Positions 36,065-45,492 of a stretch of 64,000 nucleotides of DNA are shown here, one piece after another; position 1 is the stretch's first letter, and the number at the start of each line of letters is the position of its first letter. A program made the position numbers and the translations under genes. The notes below the pieces were generated by a model, which saw only the letters and a program-made list of their open reading frames with translations, was not told the DNA's origin and ran no database searches. The stretch covers positions 62,001 to 126,000 of the forward strand of contig CAWDGK010000004.1 in NCBI GenBank assembly GCA_963801855.1, given 5' to 3'. Origin of the DNA: JACDAN01 sp963801855 (GTDB lineage Bacteria > Actinomycetota > Thermoleophilia > Gaiellales > Gaiellaceae).

Positions 36065-37166
36065 ATGAAGGCACTTGTATTTCACGGTCCCGGCTCGCGT
36101 GAGTGGGAGGACGTGCCCGAGCCCACGCTCGAGGCCCCGACCGACATCATCATCCGAGTCGACGCCAGCACGATCTGCGGCAGCGACCTGCACATCCTCA
36201 AGGGCGACGTGCCGGCGGTGAAGCCGGGAACGATCCTCGGGCATGAAGCGGTCGGCACGGTCACCGAGGTCGGAGAGGCGGTTACGACGGTCGAGGTGGG
36301 AGACCGTGTCCTCGTTTCGTGCATCACCTCATGCGGTCGCTGCGAGCAATGCAAGGCGGCTCGCTACGGCCTCTGCACGGGCGGCGGCGGCTGGATCCTC
36401 GGTCACCTGATCGACGGCGTGCAAGCCGAGTACGCGCGCATTCCGTTCGCCGACACGTCGGTCTACAAGGTTCCGCCCGCCCTCACGGACGAGCAGGTGC
36501 TGTTCCTGGCCGACATCCTCCCGACGAGCTTCGAGGTCGGCGTGCTCAACGGCCATGTGAAGCCCGGCGACACGGTCGCCGTCATCGGCGCCGGCCCGGT
36601 CGGGCTCGCCGCCGTACTGACTGCGTCTCTCTTCACGCCGAGTCAGATCATCGTCATCGACCTCGACCAGACGCGGCTCGCTCGCGCAATCGAGTGCGGC
36701 GCCTCTGAGGGTCTGGCACTCACCGGCGAGGCTGCGCGGGAGCGTGTGCTCGAGCTGACTGACGGAGTAGGTGTCGACGTGCGCGATCGAGGCAGTCGGA
36801 ATCCCCGAGACGTTCGAGCTCTGCACCGACATCGTCCGCCCGGGCGGGCACGTAGCCAACGTCGGCGTCCACGGCAAGCCGGCGACGCTGCATCTCGAGC
36901 GCCTCTGGATCAAGGGCGTGACCATCACCACAGGACTCGTCGACACGTCGTCGACGCCGCGCCTGATGAACCTGGTCAGCGCTGGAAAACTCGACCCGTT
37001 GGTGTTCGTGACGCACCGCTTCGCGCTCGAGCAGGCGGAGCAGGCGTATGACGCCTTCGGCGCTGCGCGGGAGACCGGCGCCTTCAAGGTCGTGCTCGAA
37101 GGTGCCAAGCATCTGCAACTGGTTCCGGTCGGCGCCACCGCCGGCATGGGAGAAGACGCTTCCTGA
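36065..37166 (+). CDS. zinc-dependent alcohol dehydrogenase (one frameshift)
   Basis: Translation starts after AAAGGAGG. Key residues are the catalytic zinc CGSDLHILKG and GHEAVGTV, the structural zinc cysteines in CGRCEQCKAARYGLC, and the Rossmann loop GAGPVGLAA. Near 36778 one extra C breaks the frame; removing it gives GVDVAIEAVGIPETFELC. The C-terminus continues normally to VPVGATAGMGEDAS. The ligand pattern with GGGGWILGHLIDG resembles the medium-chain ADH group that includes 2,3-butanediol or isopropanol dehydrogenases. The substrate is unassigned. Confidence 0.85.
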
Positions 37167-37180
37167 GCGCACGACGTGTG

Positions 37181-37220
37181 CGAGTGCGGCGTGTTCGCTG
37201 AGACGCGGCCGCCGCACTCG
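37181..37220 (+). terminator. 11-bp hairpin after the alcohol dehydrogenase
   Basis: CGAGTGCGGCG (37181-37191) pairs exactly with CGCCGCACTCG (37210-37220) across an 18-base loop, beginning 15 bp after the stop codon. It lacks a T-run. Confidence 0.5.
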
Positions 37221-37309
37221 CCTCCCCCGGGCGAAGCTTGCGGCTTGTCCGCAGCGGGTTCAGTGCTGGCCCCGATCTTCCGCGGCAAGCGCGCACCTAC
37301 TCTCGGACT

Positions 37310-37942
37310 ATGAAGACGACGTACGCCGTCAAGTGGCGCGAGCCCGACGGGCAGACCTATCTGGGACGCCTGGCCCTCGGCGCGCGAACGCTCCGTCTAG
37401 ACGGGCGCCAGCCGGACGGGCCCGCCGGCAATCGGCAGATCGGCTACGAGGAGATCCTGGGTCTCCGCATCGGCACCCGCGTCGCCGATCGCCTTGATGG
37501 CCAGCCGGCTCTTGTCGTCGAACGGGCAGATGGCCGGTACCTCGTCACCAGCGCGGGGATCGGCGCCGGCGTCGTCCAGGAGCTCGTGGACCGCCTCGCC
37601 GGCCTTCGCGGATCCGCGCCACGGCGTTCGACCGTGGTCGTACCGCTGAAACCGGGCGCACTGGACGCCGTGCGTGAGCTGGTTAGCCGTGGACCGCCAT
37701 TCGACCCGGCCGACACGGCGCTCACTCGACACGAGCTCCTGCTGACCGAGCACGAGGCGATCTTCGTCTTCGAGACTCCTCCGATGAGGGCCTGGCGGCA
37801 TTGCTGGCCCAGCTCGACTTCTGGGCGGCTGCGGTCGCCTGGCGCGACTTCGTCGCCGGCCCGCCCCGCCTGGCTTCAGTCGCCTACACGCTGGGAGCGC
37901 CCCGAGCCGCGCATTCTCCCCGCCGTCGGCCTCGGCCTCTAG
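37310..37942 (+). CDS. hypothetical protein (two compensating frameshifts)
   Basis: The start (MKTTYAVKWREPDGQTYLGR) leads into a domain of about 100 residues with LRLDGRQPDG and YEEILGLRIG, possibly a PH-like fold. A second half has VVPLKPGALDAVRELVSRGP, LLLTEHEAIFVFETP and LLAQLDFWAAAVAWRDFVAG, resembling a ferredoxin-like monooxygenase/Dabb fold. The frame changes near 37790 and back near 37890, ending WERPEPRILPAVGLGL. I do not recognise a function. Confidence 0.5.
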   Translation: MKTTYAVKWREPDGQTYLGRLALGARTLRLDGRQPDGPAGNRQIGYEEILGLRIGTRVADRLDGQPALVVERADGRYLVTSAGIGAGVVQELVDRLAGLRGSAPRRSTVVVPLKPGALDAVRELVSRGPPFDPADTALTRHELLLTEHEAIFVFETPPMRAWRHCWPSSTSGRLRSPGATSSPARPAWLQSPTRWERPEPRILPAVGLGL

Positions 37943-38071
37943 ACCACTTTCCCGGGCATCGAGAGACCTGCGGAAAACCCGCAGCAAGTCTGCGAGCGGC
38001 CCCCGATGGGTGGCCACCGTACTCGCCCTAGGTTGGAGTCACGAACCACGACCACGATGAGGAGGCACGAG

Positions 38072-38683
38072 ATGAGAAAGCCATTCCAGATCGGTGGCGT
38101 GATCGCCGGGGCAGTGCTGATCGCCTTTGGCATCGCAGCGATCTACATGGGCGTCGACGGCCGCACGACGGTACGCGACAGCATCAAGCAGGAGCAGATC
38201 GTCTTCGGCGCCGCCGACGACCCGGCGATTGCGAAGCATGCAGCCCAGTGGGCCGGCGAGCCGGTCACGAACGGGACTCAGGCACGCGCGTTCGCGCTGG
38301 TCATCCGCGAGCATGCTCTCGAGTCATCGGAGGGCCTGACCTACGCGCAGATGGGACGGTTCGTCTCCGCTGACGACCCGAAGAACCTGGCCGGAACCAA
38401 TGACGAGTCGGCAGCCCTGAAGGACGAGACCGGTAGCCCGGTGTCGAACTCGGCCCGCAACACCTGGGTCACGGCCACGGGCCTCTCGACCGCGTTGAAC
38501 ATGAGCTACATGGCCGAGCAGATGGCCCTGTTCGGGATCGTCGTCGGAATCGCGCTTCTCCTGGCCGGCATCGGCTTCATCGTGCTGACGCTCGGTGGCG
38601 CGCTCCGCGCCCGCGAGGTGGCACCCGAAGCGATTACGGCTACGAGCACGGTCAAGCCCCGACCCGAAGTCGCCATCAGCTAG
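38072..38683 (+). CDS. membrane protein with two transmembrane segments, unknown function
   Basis: The 203-residue protein has a first span (IGGVIAGAVLIAFGIAAIYM), a soluble region of about 110 residues, and a second span (FGIVVGIALLLAGIGFIVLT), with a short tail. The ATG at 38072 follows GAGGAGG, preferred over upstream starts. It precedes the NirK-like gene by 70 bp with a hairpin between, so it may belong to the same unit. No family is recognised. Confidence 0.7.
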   Translation: MRKPFQIGGVIAGAVLIAFGIAAIYMGVDGRTTVRDSIKQEQIVFGAADDPAIAKHAAQWAGEPVTNGTQARAFALVIREHALESSEGLTYAQMGRFVSADDPKNLAGTNDESAALKDETGSPVSNSARNTWVTATGLSTALNMSYMAEQMALFGIVVGIALLLAGIGFIVLTLGGALRAREVAPEAITATSTVKPRPEVAIS

Positions 38684-38703
38684 AGCCCGACTCGTGCCCC
38701 GAT

Positions 38704-38729
38704 CCGAGGGCGGCTTCGGCCGCCCTCGG
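38704..38729 (+). terminator. UUCG hairpin between the membrane protein and NirK-like genes
   Basis: CCGAGGGCGGC (38704-38714) pairs perfectly with GCCGCCCTCGG (38719-38729) around TTCG, giving an 11-bp stem with a highly stable UUCG tetraloop. It may terminate the upstream gene or protect a processed mRNA 3' end. Confidence 0.65.
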
Positions 38730-38753
38730 CCTCATTGAAGGAGAGCAAAGCCA

Positions 38754-39905
38754 ATGGCCTCATATTCCACCCCCACGTACCGCCCCCCTCGCGCTCCCGA
38801 GACCAACCTGGGCGCCTTTTGGATGGTGGCGACGGTGCTGCTCGGCTTGATGGTGGCCGTCGTCGGATTCTTCGCACTCCTCATGTGGGCCGACGCGCGC
38901 GAGTCCCAGCGGGGCCGCTCCGGCCGACACCGGCGACCGCGGAGGCCCACGACCACGCGGACCACAACACGGCACTTCCGCTGAATAGCTTCGCCGGCGT
39001 CGTGCCGCAGAACGCGACCGAGCTCGCCGCGGCGCACAAGGCGACCGACGCGACGCTGCCGCCTGTCCCCGCGGGTGACCTCGTCAAGGTGCAGATGACG
39101 CTCAAGGACATGACCGTCGAGATCGCGCCGGGCGTGAAGTACAACACCTGGGCCTTCGACGGCCACGGCGCTCCCGGTCCGATCGTCCATGTCCGTGAGG
39201 GGCAGACGGTCGAGATGACGCTGACGAACGGCGGGGCCATCCCGCACTCGATCGACTTCCACGCCGCCCGCATCGCGCCGAACATCGCGTTCAAGGACGT
39301 GAAGCCGGGCGAGTCGTTCACGTTCCGCTTCAAGGCCGGACGATCCGGGTGTCTTCATGTACCACTGCGGCACCAAGCCGGTGCTCGCCCACATCGCCAA
39401 CGGCATGTACGGCGCGATCGTGGTCGATCCGGCGAAGCCGCTTCCAAAGGTCGACAACGAGTACGTCCTCGTCGCCAGCGAGTGGTACCTGAACGGTGAC
39501 GGAATCAAGGAAGCAGCGTCACTGGACATGGCCAAGGCCCGCGCGATGATGCCGGACTGGACGACCTTCAACGGGTACGCCAACCAGTACGTCAACCACC
39601 CGCTGACCGCCAAGGTCGGGGACACGACCCGCTTCTACGTCGTTGCCGCCGGCCCGACGCTCGACACGAACTTCCACGTCGTCGGCGGGATGCTCGACCG
39701 CGCCTGGGTCAACGCCGACCTGACCAACCCGCCGCAGAACGGCGTCCAGACGGTCGTCGTTCCGGCTGGCGGAGCCGGCGTCTTCGACGTCAAGCTCGAC
39801 AAGGAGGGTCTCTATCCCTTCGTCAGCCACGCGTTCGCACACGTCGACCTCGGCCAGGTGGGCCTGCTCAAGGTCGGCAACCCCCCGGGGACGATGTCGC
39901 ACTAG
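38754..39905 (+). CDS. membrane-anchored copper nitrite-reductase-like protein (two frameshifts)
   Basis: The N-terminal span (WMVATVLLGLMVAVVGFFAL) is followed by two cupredoxin domains. Domain 1 has IPHSIDFHA (type 1 and type 2 His and the catalytic-type Asp) and MYHCGTKPVLAHIANGM (type 2 His, type 1 Cys, His, Met). Domain 2 has NFHVVGG and the His of FVSHAFAHVDLG. These correspond to the copper ligands and the catalytic Asp and His of NirK. Frame changes lie near 38930 and 39348. Nitrite reduction to NO is plausible but unproven; membrane anchoring is unusual. Confidence 0.7.
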
Positions 39906-39909
39906 CGCA

Positions 39910-42581
39910 ATGGCGGTCCTGACGAACGCCAGTGAAGAAAGCACAGCTGCCGTCGACGTCATCCTGCGCGACGGCAGCACGCTCCGCCTGCGGCCACCGG
40001 CCCGAGACGACGCCGACGCTCTCGTCCGCTTCTTCGCCGAGCTCTCCGACCAGAGCCTGTATCGGCGTTTTCACGGCCATCCCTCCGTCGACGCCGATCT
40101 CGTTGCACCGGACCTCGAGCCTGACTGGGTGGGGCGTGGTGCGCTGCTCGGGGCCGTCGCCACCGACGAGGGAGAGAGCGTCGTCACCCTCGCCGGCTAC
40201 GTGCGCCTGCGTGACCGGGAGGTAGCCGAGGTCGCCTTCGCCGTCGCAGACGGCTACCAGGGACGCGGCATCGGCCCGCGTCTGCTCGAGCAACTCGCAG
40301 CGCGAGCCGCCAAGCAAGGCATAACCCGTTTCGTCGCCGAGGTCATCGCGGACAACGAGCCGATGCTGCGCGTCTTCTCCGAGGCCGGTTTCAGCGTGTC
40401 GAGGACGCTTTCGAGCGGAGTCGTCGAAGTCACGTTCCCGATCGCGAGGACCGCCGCCTACCTGGCCCGCGTCGCGGCGCGCGACCACACCGCCGTCGCC
40501 GCTTCGCTCAGTCCGTTCTTCGAGCCGCGATCGGTGGCCGTCTTCGGCGCGTCGGCCCGCCGCGGCACGATCGGAGGCGAGCTCTTTCGCAACATCCTCG
40601 CGGGCGATTTCAGCGGTGCCGCCTACCCGATCAACCGCAGCGGGCAATCCGTCGCCGGGGTTCGCGGCTACGGGTCGATCGACGACATCGCTGACGCGGT
40701 CGACCTGGGCGTCATCTGCGTTCCCGCGACCGCCGTGCTCGAGGCGGCGGAGTCGGCGCTCCGGACCGGGGTGCGCGCGCTGATGGTCATCTCGGCCGGA
40801 TTCGCCGAGGTCGGTGCCGAGGGGGCCGAGCGGCAGCGGCAGCTCCTCGCCCTCGTACGCGCTCACGGCGCCCGCCTGATCGGGCCGAACTGCCTCGGCA
40901 TCGCCTCCGCCGCGACGCGCCTGAACGCGACGTTCGCGTCGCGCCAGGCGGCTCCCGGGAACATCGGGTTCTCGTCCCAGAGCGGTGCGCTCGGCCTCGC
41001 CATGCTCGAAGCCGCAGAGTCCCGCGGCCTCGGGTTGTCCGCGTTCGTCTCGATCGGCAACAAGGCCGACGTCTCCTCGAACGACCTGCTCGAGTGGTGG
41101 GAGGACGACCCGCTGACCGAGGTCGTGCTGCTCTACGTCGAGTCGTTCGGCAACCCGCGCAGGTTCGCCGAGGTCGCACGCCGCGTCGCGCGCAGCAAGC
41201 CGATCCTCGCCGTCAAGAGCGGGACGACGGCGAGCGGCGCCCGCGCCGCCAGCTCGCATACGGCGGCGCTGGCCGGCTCGGAGACGGCGGTCGACGCGCT
41301 CTTCCACCAGGCCGGGGTCATCCGGGCCGGCTCGCTCGAGGAGCTCATAGACGTCGCCACGCTGCTCTCGACGCAGCCGGCGCCGCGCGGGCGCGGCGTC
41401 GCGGTGCTCACGAATGCCGGAGGACTCGGGATCATGTGCGCGGACGCCTGCGAGGCGGCGGGCCTCGCGCTGCCGCCTCTCGCCGAAGAGACCGTGCGAG
41501 CGACTCCAAGCCCTCCTGCCGGCTGAGGCCAGTCTCGCGAACCCGGTCGACATGCTCGGCTCGGCGACGGCAGCTCTCTACGAGGCCGCGTTGCCGCTGG
41601 TCCTCGAGGATCCTGGCGTCGACGCCGTGATCGTCCTGTTCGTGCCGGCGGTGAGCGCAACGGCGGACGAGGTCGCGGGCGCTGTCGCCCGCTCGCGGGG
41701 CAGGGACAAGCCGGTACTCGCCGTCGTCATGAGCTCGGAGGGCATCCCGGCCGCCTTGCGCGCCGCGCCGCATGCTGCCGCGGCCTTCGTCTACCCCGAG
41801 TCGGCCGCCCGCGCTCTGGGTCGTGCCGCCGAGCGAGCGGACTGGCTGCGCCGGCCGCTCGGCTCCGTGCCCGAGCTGGACGTCGACCGCATCGCGGCCA
41901 CGGCTGTCATCGATCGGGTACTAGCCGATCGAGACGATGTCTGGCTCGAGCCCGCCGACGTCCGCGCCCTCCTGCTCGCCTACGGGATCCCGCTCGTCGG
42001 CGAGGAAGTGGCGCACTCGACCGAGGAGGCGATCGAAGCCGCCACCACCTTCGGCTACCCCGTCGTCGTCAAGACCGCCGCCGCCGGCGTCCACAAGAGC
42101 GAGGGCGGCGGAATCGCGCTCGACCTCGGCGACGCCGCTGCCGTCCGCGAGGCGGCCGACCGGATCGGCGCGCCGGTGATCGTCCAGCCGATGATCGGAG
42201 GCGGCGCCGAGCTCCTCGCCGGCCTCGTCCAGGACCCCGTCTTCGGCCCACTGGTCGCCTTCGGCCCCGGCGGCGTCTTCGCCGAGCTGATCGGCGATGC
42301 CGCCTTCCGCATCGCTCCACTCACCGACGTGGACGCCCAGGAGCTGGTCACAGCCGGAAAAGCCGGAAAGCTCGTCAAGGGCTTTCGCGGCGCACCGGCG
42401 GCCGACGTCGCTTCGCTCGTTGACCTGCGTCTGCCGGCTGTCGCGCCTCGGAGAAGACTTGCCCGAGGTTGCCGAGCTCGACCTCAACCCCGTGCTCGCT
42501 CTTCCGGATCGATGTGTTGCAGTGGACGCGCGCATACGCGTTCAGCGGCCCGAGAGCCGCTCGCGGGTCAAGAGCTGGTAG
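39910..42581 (+). CDS. GNAT acetyltransferase fused to NDP-forming acyl-CoA synthetase (two frameshifts)
   Basis: Residues 1-190 are a GNAT domain (YQGRGIGPRLLEQL acetyl-CoA loop). Next comes the CoA-binding Rossmann part (SVAVFGASARRGTIGGELFR) and ligase domains with the phospho-His in ASSHTAALAGSE. The ATP-grasp part has YPVVVKTAAAGVHKSEGGG, and the ending is LPEVAELDLNPVL. Frame changes near 41500 and 42440 are each repaired by removing one base. Related GNAT-synthetase fusions act as protein lysine acetyltransferases. It ends overlapping the convergent response regulator by 14 bp. Confidence 0.8.
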
Positions 42582-43248
42582 AGGTCAGTCCTCCTGGTCG
42601 AGATCCATGAGGTCGTGCCCTGTCGAGCGCATAGCGGACGAGCTCGGCGCGGGTGCTGAGGCGCAGCTTCTGCATGATGTGAGCCCGATGCGTCTCGGCG
42701 GTCCGCACCGAGATGAAGAGCATCTCGGAGATCTCCTGATTCGTGTGGCCCAGGGCAAGTAGGCGCAGCACGTCGCGCTCACGGTCCGAGAGCGGGTCCT
42801 GCTCGGCCCGCTCGCGCTCCTCTGCCTCCGCCTCGACCATCCGGGCGCCGAGGGTGGGGTGAACGTAGCGCCCGCCATCGGCGACCTCGCGCACGGCGGC
42901 CACGAGGTCGGTGTCGGCGGCTTCCTTGAGGATGTAGCCGGAAGCGCCGGCGGCGAACGCCTGGCGGACGTAGTTCGGATCGTCCTGCATCGAGAGGATC
43001 AAGACCTTCGCCTCGGGGGCGTCGTGGAGGACGTCGGGAGTGGCCTCGATGCCGCTCTTTCCCGGCATCACGACGTCCATCAGGATCACGTCCGGCTTCT
43101 GCGCACGCGTCTCGAACACGGCATGCGTAGCGTCGCCGGCTTCGCCGACGACCACGATCCCGGCTTCGGACTCGAGCACCTTGCGCAGCCCGCTTCTGAC
43201 GACGGGATGGTCGTCGACGATCAGGACGCGGATTGTCGTGTCGCTCAT
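42568..43248 (-). CDS. NarL/DosR-type response regulator
   Basis: The receiver domain has VLIVDDHPVVRSGL (acidic pair), ILMDVVMPGKSG (phospho-Asp) and the Lys in YILKEAADTD. The LuxR helix-turn-helix is DPLSDRERDVLRLLALGHTN. The order matches DosR/NarL regulators. It overlaps its sensor kinase by ATGA. The last 12 residues are uncertain: another frame ends AHDLMDLDQED and would avoid overlap with the convergent gene. Confidence 0.85.
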   Translation of the reverse strand: MSDTTIRVLIVDDHPVVRSGLRKVLESEAGIVVVGEAGDATHAVFETRAQKPDVILMDVVMPGKSGIEATPDVLHDAPEAKVLILSMQDDPNYVRQAFAAGASGYILKEAADTDLVAAVREVADGGRYVHPTLGARMVEAEAEERERAEQDPLSDRERDVLRLLALGHTNQEISEMLFISVRTAETHRAHIMQKLRLSTRAELVRYALDRARPHGSRPGGLTSTSS

Positions 43249-44902
43249 GGCAGTGGCACCTCGGCGACGATTGTCGTCCCGGAGCCGGGCGTGGACTCGA
43301 TCCTCAGCTTGCCGCCGAGTAGCGCCAGCCGTTCGCCCATGCCGAGAAGTCCGAGCCCTTCGCCACTGCGATCGTCACGGGTGAAGCCACGGCCGTCGTC
43401 TTCGATCAGCGCCGTGACCGCTCCGGCCTTGTGTCCCAAGACGATGCTGATGGTGCCCGCCTGAGCGTGCTTGACGACGTTGGTGAGCGCCTCCTGGACG
43501 ATGCGATAGAGGGCGGTTTCGACGTCGGCCGGCAGGCGCTCGCGGATCTGCGACTCGAGCTCGACGCGCATTCCGGTCTGCTCGGAGAAGGTGTCGCGGA
43601 GGCGCTCGAGCGCCGGTGCGAGCCCAAAGTCGTCGAGCGCCTTCGGCCGGAGCTCGATCGCCAGCCGGCGCACGTCGTGGAGCGTCTGGACGACCTGCTC
43701 GCGGACCGCCTTCAGGGCCTCCGCGCGCTCGGCGTCGCCTTTCGCCTCGTCGACCGCCTTCAAGCCGAGCAGCACCGATGTCAGCTCCTGCCCGGTCTGG
43801 TCGTGGAGCTCGCGGGCAAGCCGGCGTCGTTCGAGCTCCTGTGCCGCCACCACCCGGCGGAGGGCATCGCGCGCGACCCGCGACGACAGGTCGACGGCGA
43901 CCGCGGCTCGCGTCGCGAAGGTCTCCGCGAGGCGGAGGTCGTTGTCGTCGAAACGCGGGTCGTCGCCCTCCTTGTCGTGAGCGACGATGACGCCGATCGG
44001 ACGAGCGCCGGCGATCAGTGGGACGTAGAGGCCGGTACGCGCGTCGATGGGACGGGTCGCGTGTTGGTCGACCTCGGGGTCGTCCGAGAGCGCGTCCACG
44101 CGCTCGGCGCTCCGGCGCTCGAGTACGCCGCCGCTCTTCGAGCCGGCCAGCTCGAGACGAAGACCGAGGATCTCCTCGGCACCGGCACCGTCAGCCGCTT
44201 CGATGCGCAACATCCCTTCGGAGGCGGGCAGCGCGATCGTCACCACTCTCGCCCCGATCAGGCTGCGCAGTCGTCGGCAGATGAGCTGCAGGAGGCGCGG
44301 AAGGTCGAGCTCGCCGGCCAGCGCCGCGCCGACTTCGTTGAGCGCCTCGAGCTGCGCAGACCAGTTCGTCGCGTCCTGAAGGAGCCGGGCGTTCTCGATC
44401 GCCACCGCTGCCTGGCCGGCCAGCGTCTCGACAAGCTCCTGGTCCTCGGCCGAGAACGGGCCGTCAGCCTTCTCGGTCAGGTAGAGGTTGCCGTAGGCCC
44501 GCCCGCGGAGCAGGATCGGGACGCCGAGGAAGCCCCGCATGGGCGGATGGTTCGGGGGAAGCCGGCCGAGCGCGGATCGTCGGTAATGGCGTTCAGCCTG
44601 AGCGAGCGAGCGTCCGTGATCAGGGCGCCGAGGATGCCCCGCCCGCGTGGCAACTCGCCGATCCTGTCTGCCTGCTCCCGCTCCATGCCCGTGTGGATGA
44701 ACCGCTGGAGCCCCTCGCCGACCTCGTCGATCACTCCGAGTGCCGCATAGCGTGCGCCGGTCAGGTCGGCCGCCGTCGTGACCAGCTTCTGCAGCAGCGC
44801 ATCGAGGGAAAGCTCCGATCCGAGCGCGATGCCTGCGTCGATGAGGCCACGAAGGCGGTCGGTCTCGGGCATGGACTGATTATCGGTAGCTGCGCCATCC
44901 AA
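43245..44902 (-). CDS. DosS/DevS-like GAF-GAF sensor histidine kinase (one frameshift)
   Basis: The first GAF domain reads ALGSELSLDALLQKLVTTAA and GARYAALGVID. It joins across a frame change near 44556 to HPPMRGFLGVPILLRG and GNLYLTEKADGPFS, hallmark strings of DevS/DosT from mycobacteria, whose haem binds a His in this region. A second GAF follows, then the phospho-His region RRLARELHDQTGQELTSVLL and ATPase motifs ALTNVVKHAQA and DDGRGFT. A redox or hypoxia sensor is likely. The start is at 44902 or an ATG at 44871. Confidence 0.8.
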
Positions 44903-44920
44903 CGCGTGACCGCGCGCCGA

Positions 44921-45424
44921 TCAGCAGATGTGGCTGATGCGCCCCGTGTCGACGTCGTACAGATATCCGCCCACCTGGAGGCGTCGCGTGAGGTAGGGCC
45001 ACGATCGCACCCGCTGGACGTCGGCGCGGAGAGTCTCCTCCTGGTCGATCGACACGAGGAAGGCGAGACTTCGCGTGTCCGGCCCCCCGGCATCCTCCAC
45101 CGCCGTGTGCACCTCGTCCTCGCCCCCGCCGGCCATCCTGCATTTCGTGTGAGCGATCACCATCGCGCGGTCCACGCCCAGCAGATACGAGGCGAGCACG
45201 AGTGTGCGGAGGACGTCGTCGGTGACGCGTGCACCGGCATTTCGGAGGATCTTCGCGTCGCCGGGCTCGAGGCCCAGCATCTTCAACGGCTCGATCCGAG
45301 AGTCGATGCACGTGAGGACCGCGAGCCCCTTGGCCGCATGCGGCGGGAGCCCGGCGAGCGGGAACCCGCGTGCGTACGCCTCGTTCGCACTGAGGACGTC
45401 CTCAAAGGTCTCGTCTGCGGCCAC
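44921..45424 (-). CDS. beta-carbonic anhydrase
   Basis: The 167-residue protein has the zinc motif Cys39-x-Asp41-x-Arg43 (LTCIDSRIEP) and His92-x2-Cys95 (AHTKCRM), the beta-class ligands. These enzymes interconvert CO2 and bicarbonate. It is of the short type and intact. The gene ends 18 bp after the kinase start and may be transcribed with the two-component pair. A 14-bp hairpin lies just upstream of its start. Confidence 0.9.
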   Translation of the reverse strand: MAADETFEDVLSANEAYARGFPLAGLPPHAAKGLAVLTCIDSRIEPLKMLGLEPGDAKILRNAGARVTDDVLRTLVLASYLLGVDRAMVIAHTKCRMAGGGEDEVHTAVEDAGGPDTRSLAFLVSIDQEETLRADVQRVRSWPYLTRRLQVGGYLYDVDTGRISHIC

Positions 45425-45447
45425 CGCGGCAATCCTAGGGCGCAGGC

Positions 45448-45484
45448 CGCGCCGGAGGAGCGCCTGAACGGCTCCTCCGGCGCG
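45448..45484 (-). terminator. 14-bp hairpin after the manganese catalase gene
   Basis: Bases 45448-45461 pair exactly with 45471-45484 around a nine-base loop. It lies 8 bp beyond the catalase stop on the minus strand and before the carbonic anhydrase start, so it should end the catalase transcript. Confidence 0.7.
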
Positions 45485-45492
45485 ATCCCGGG

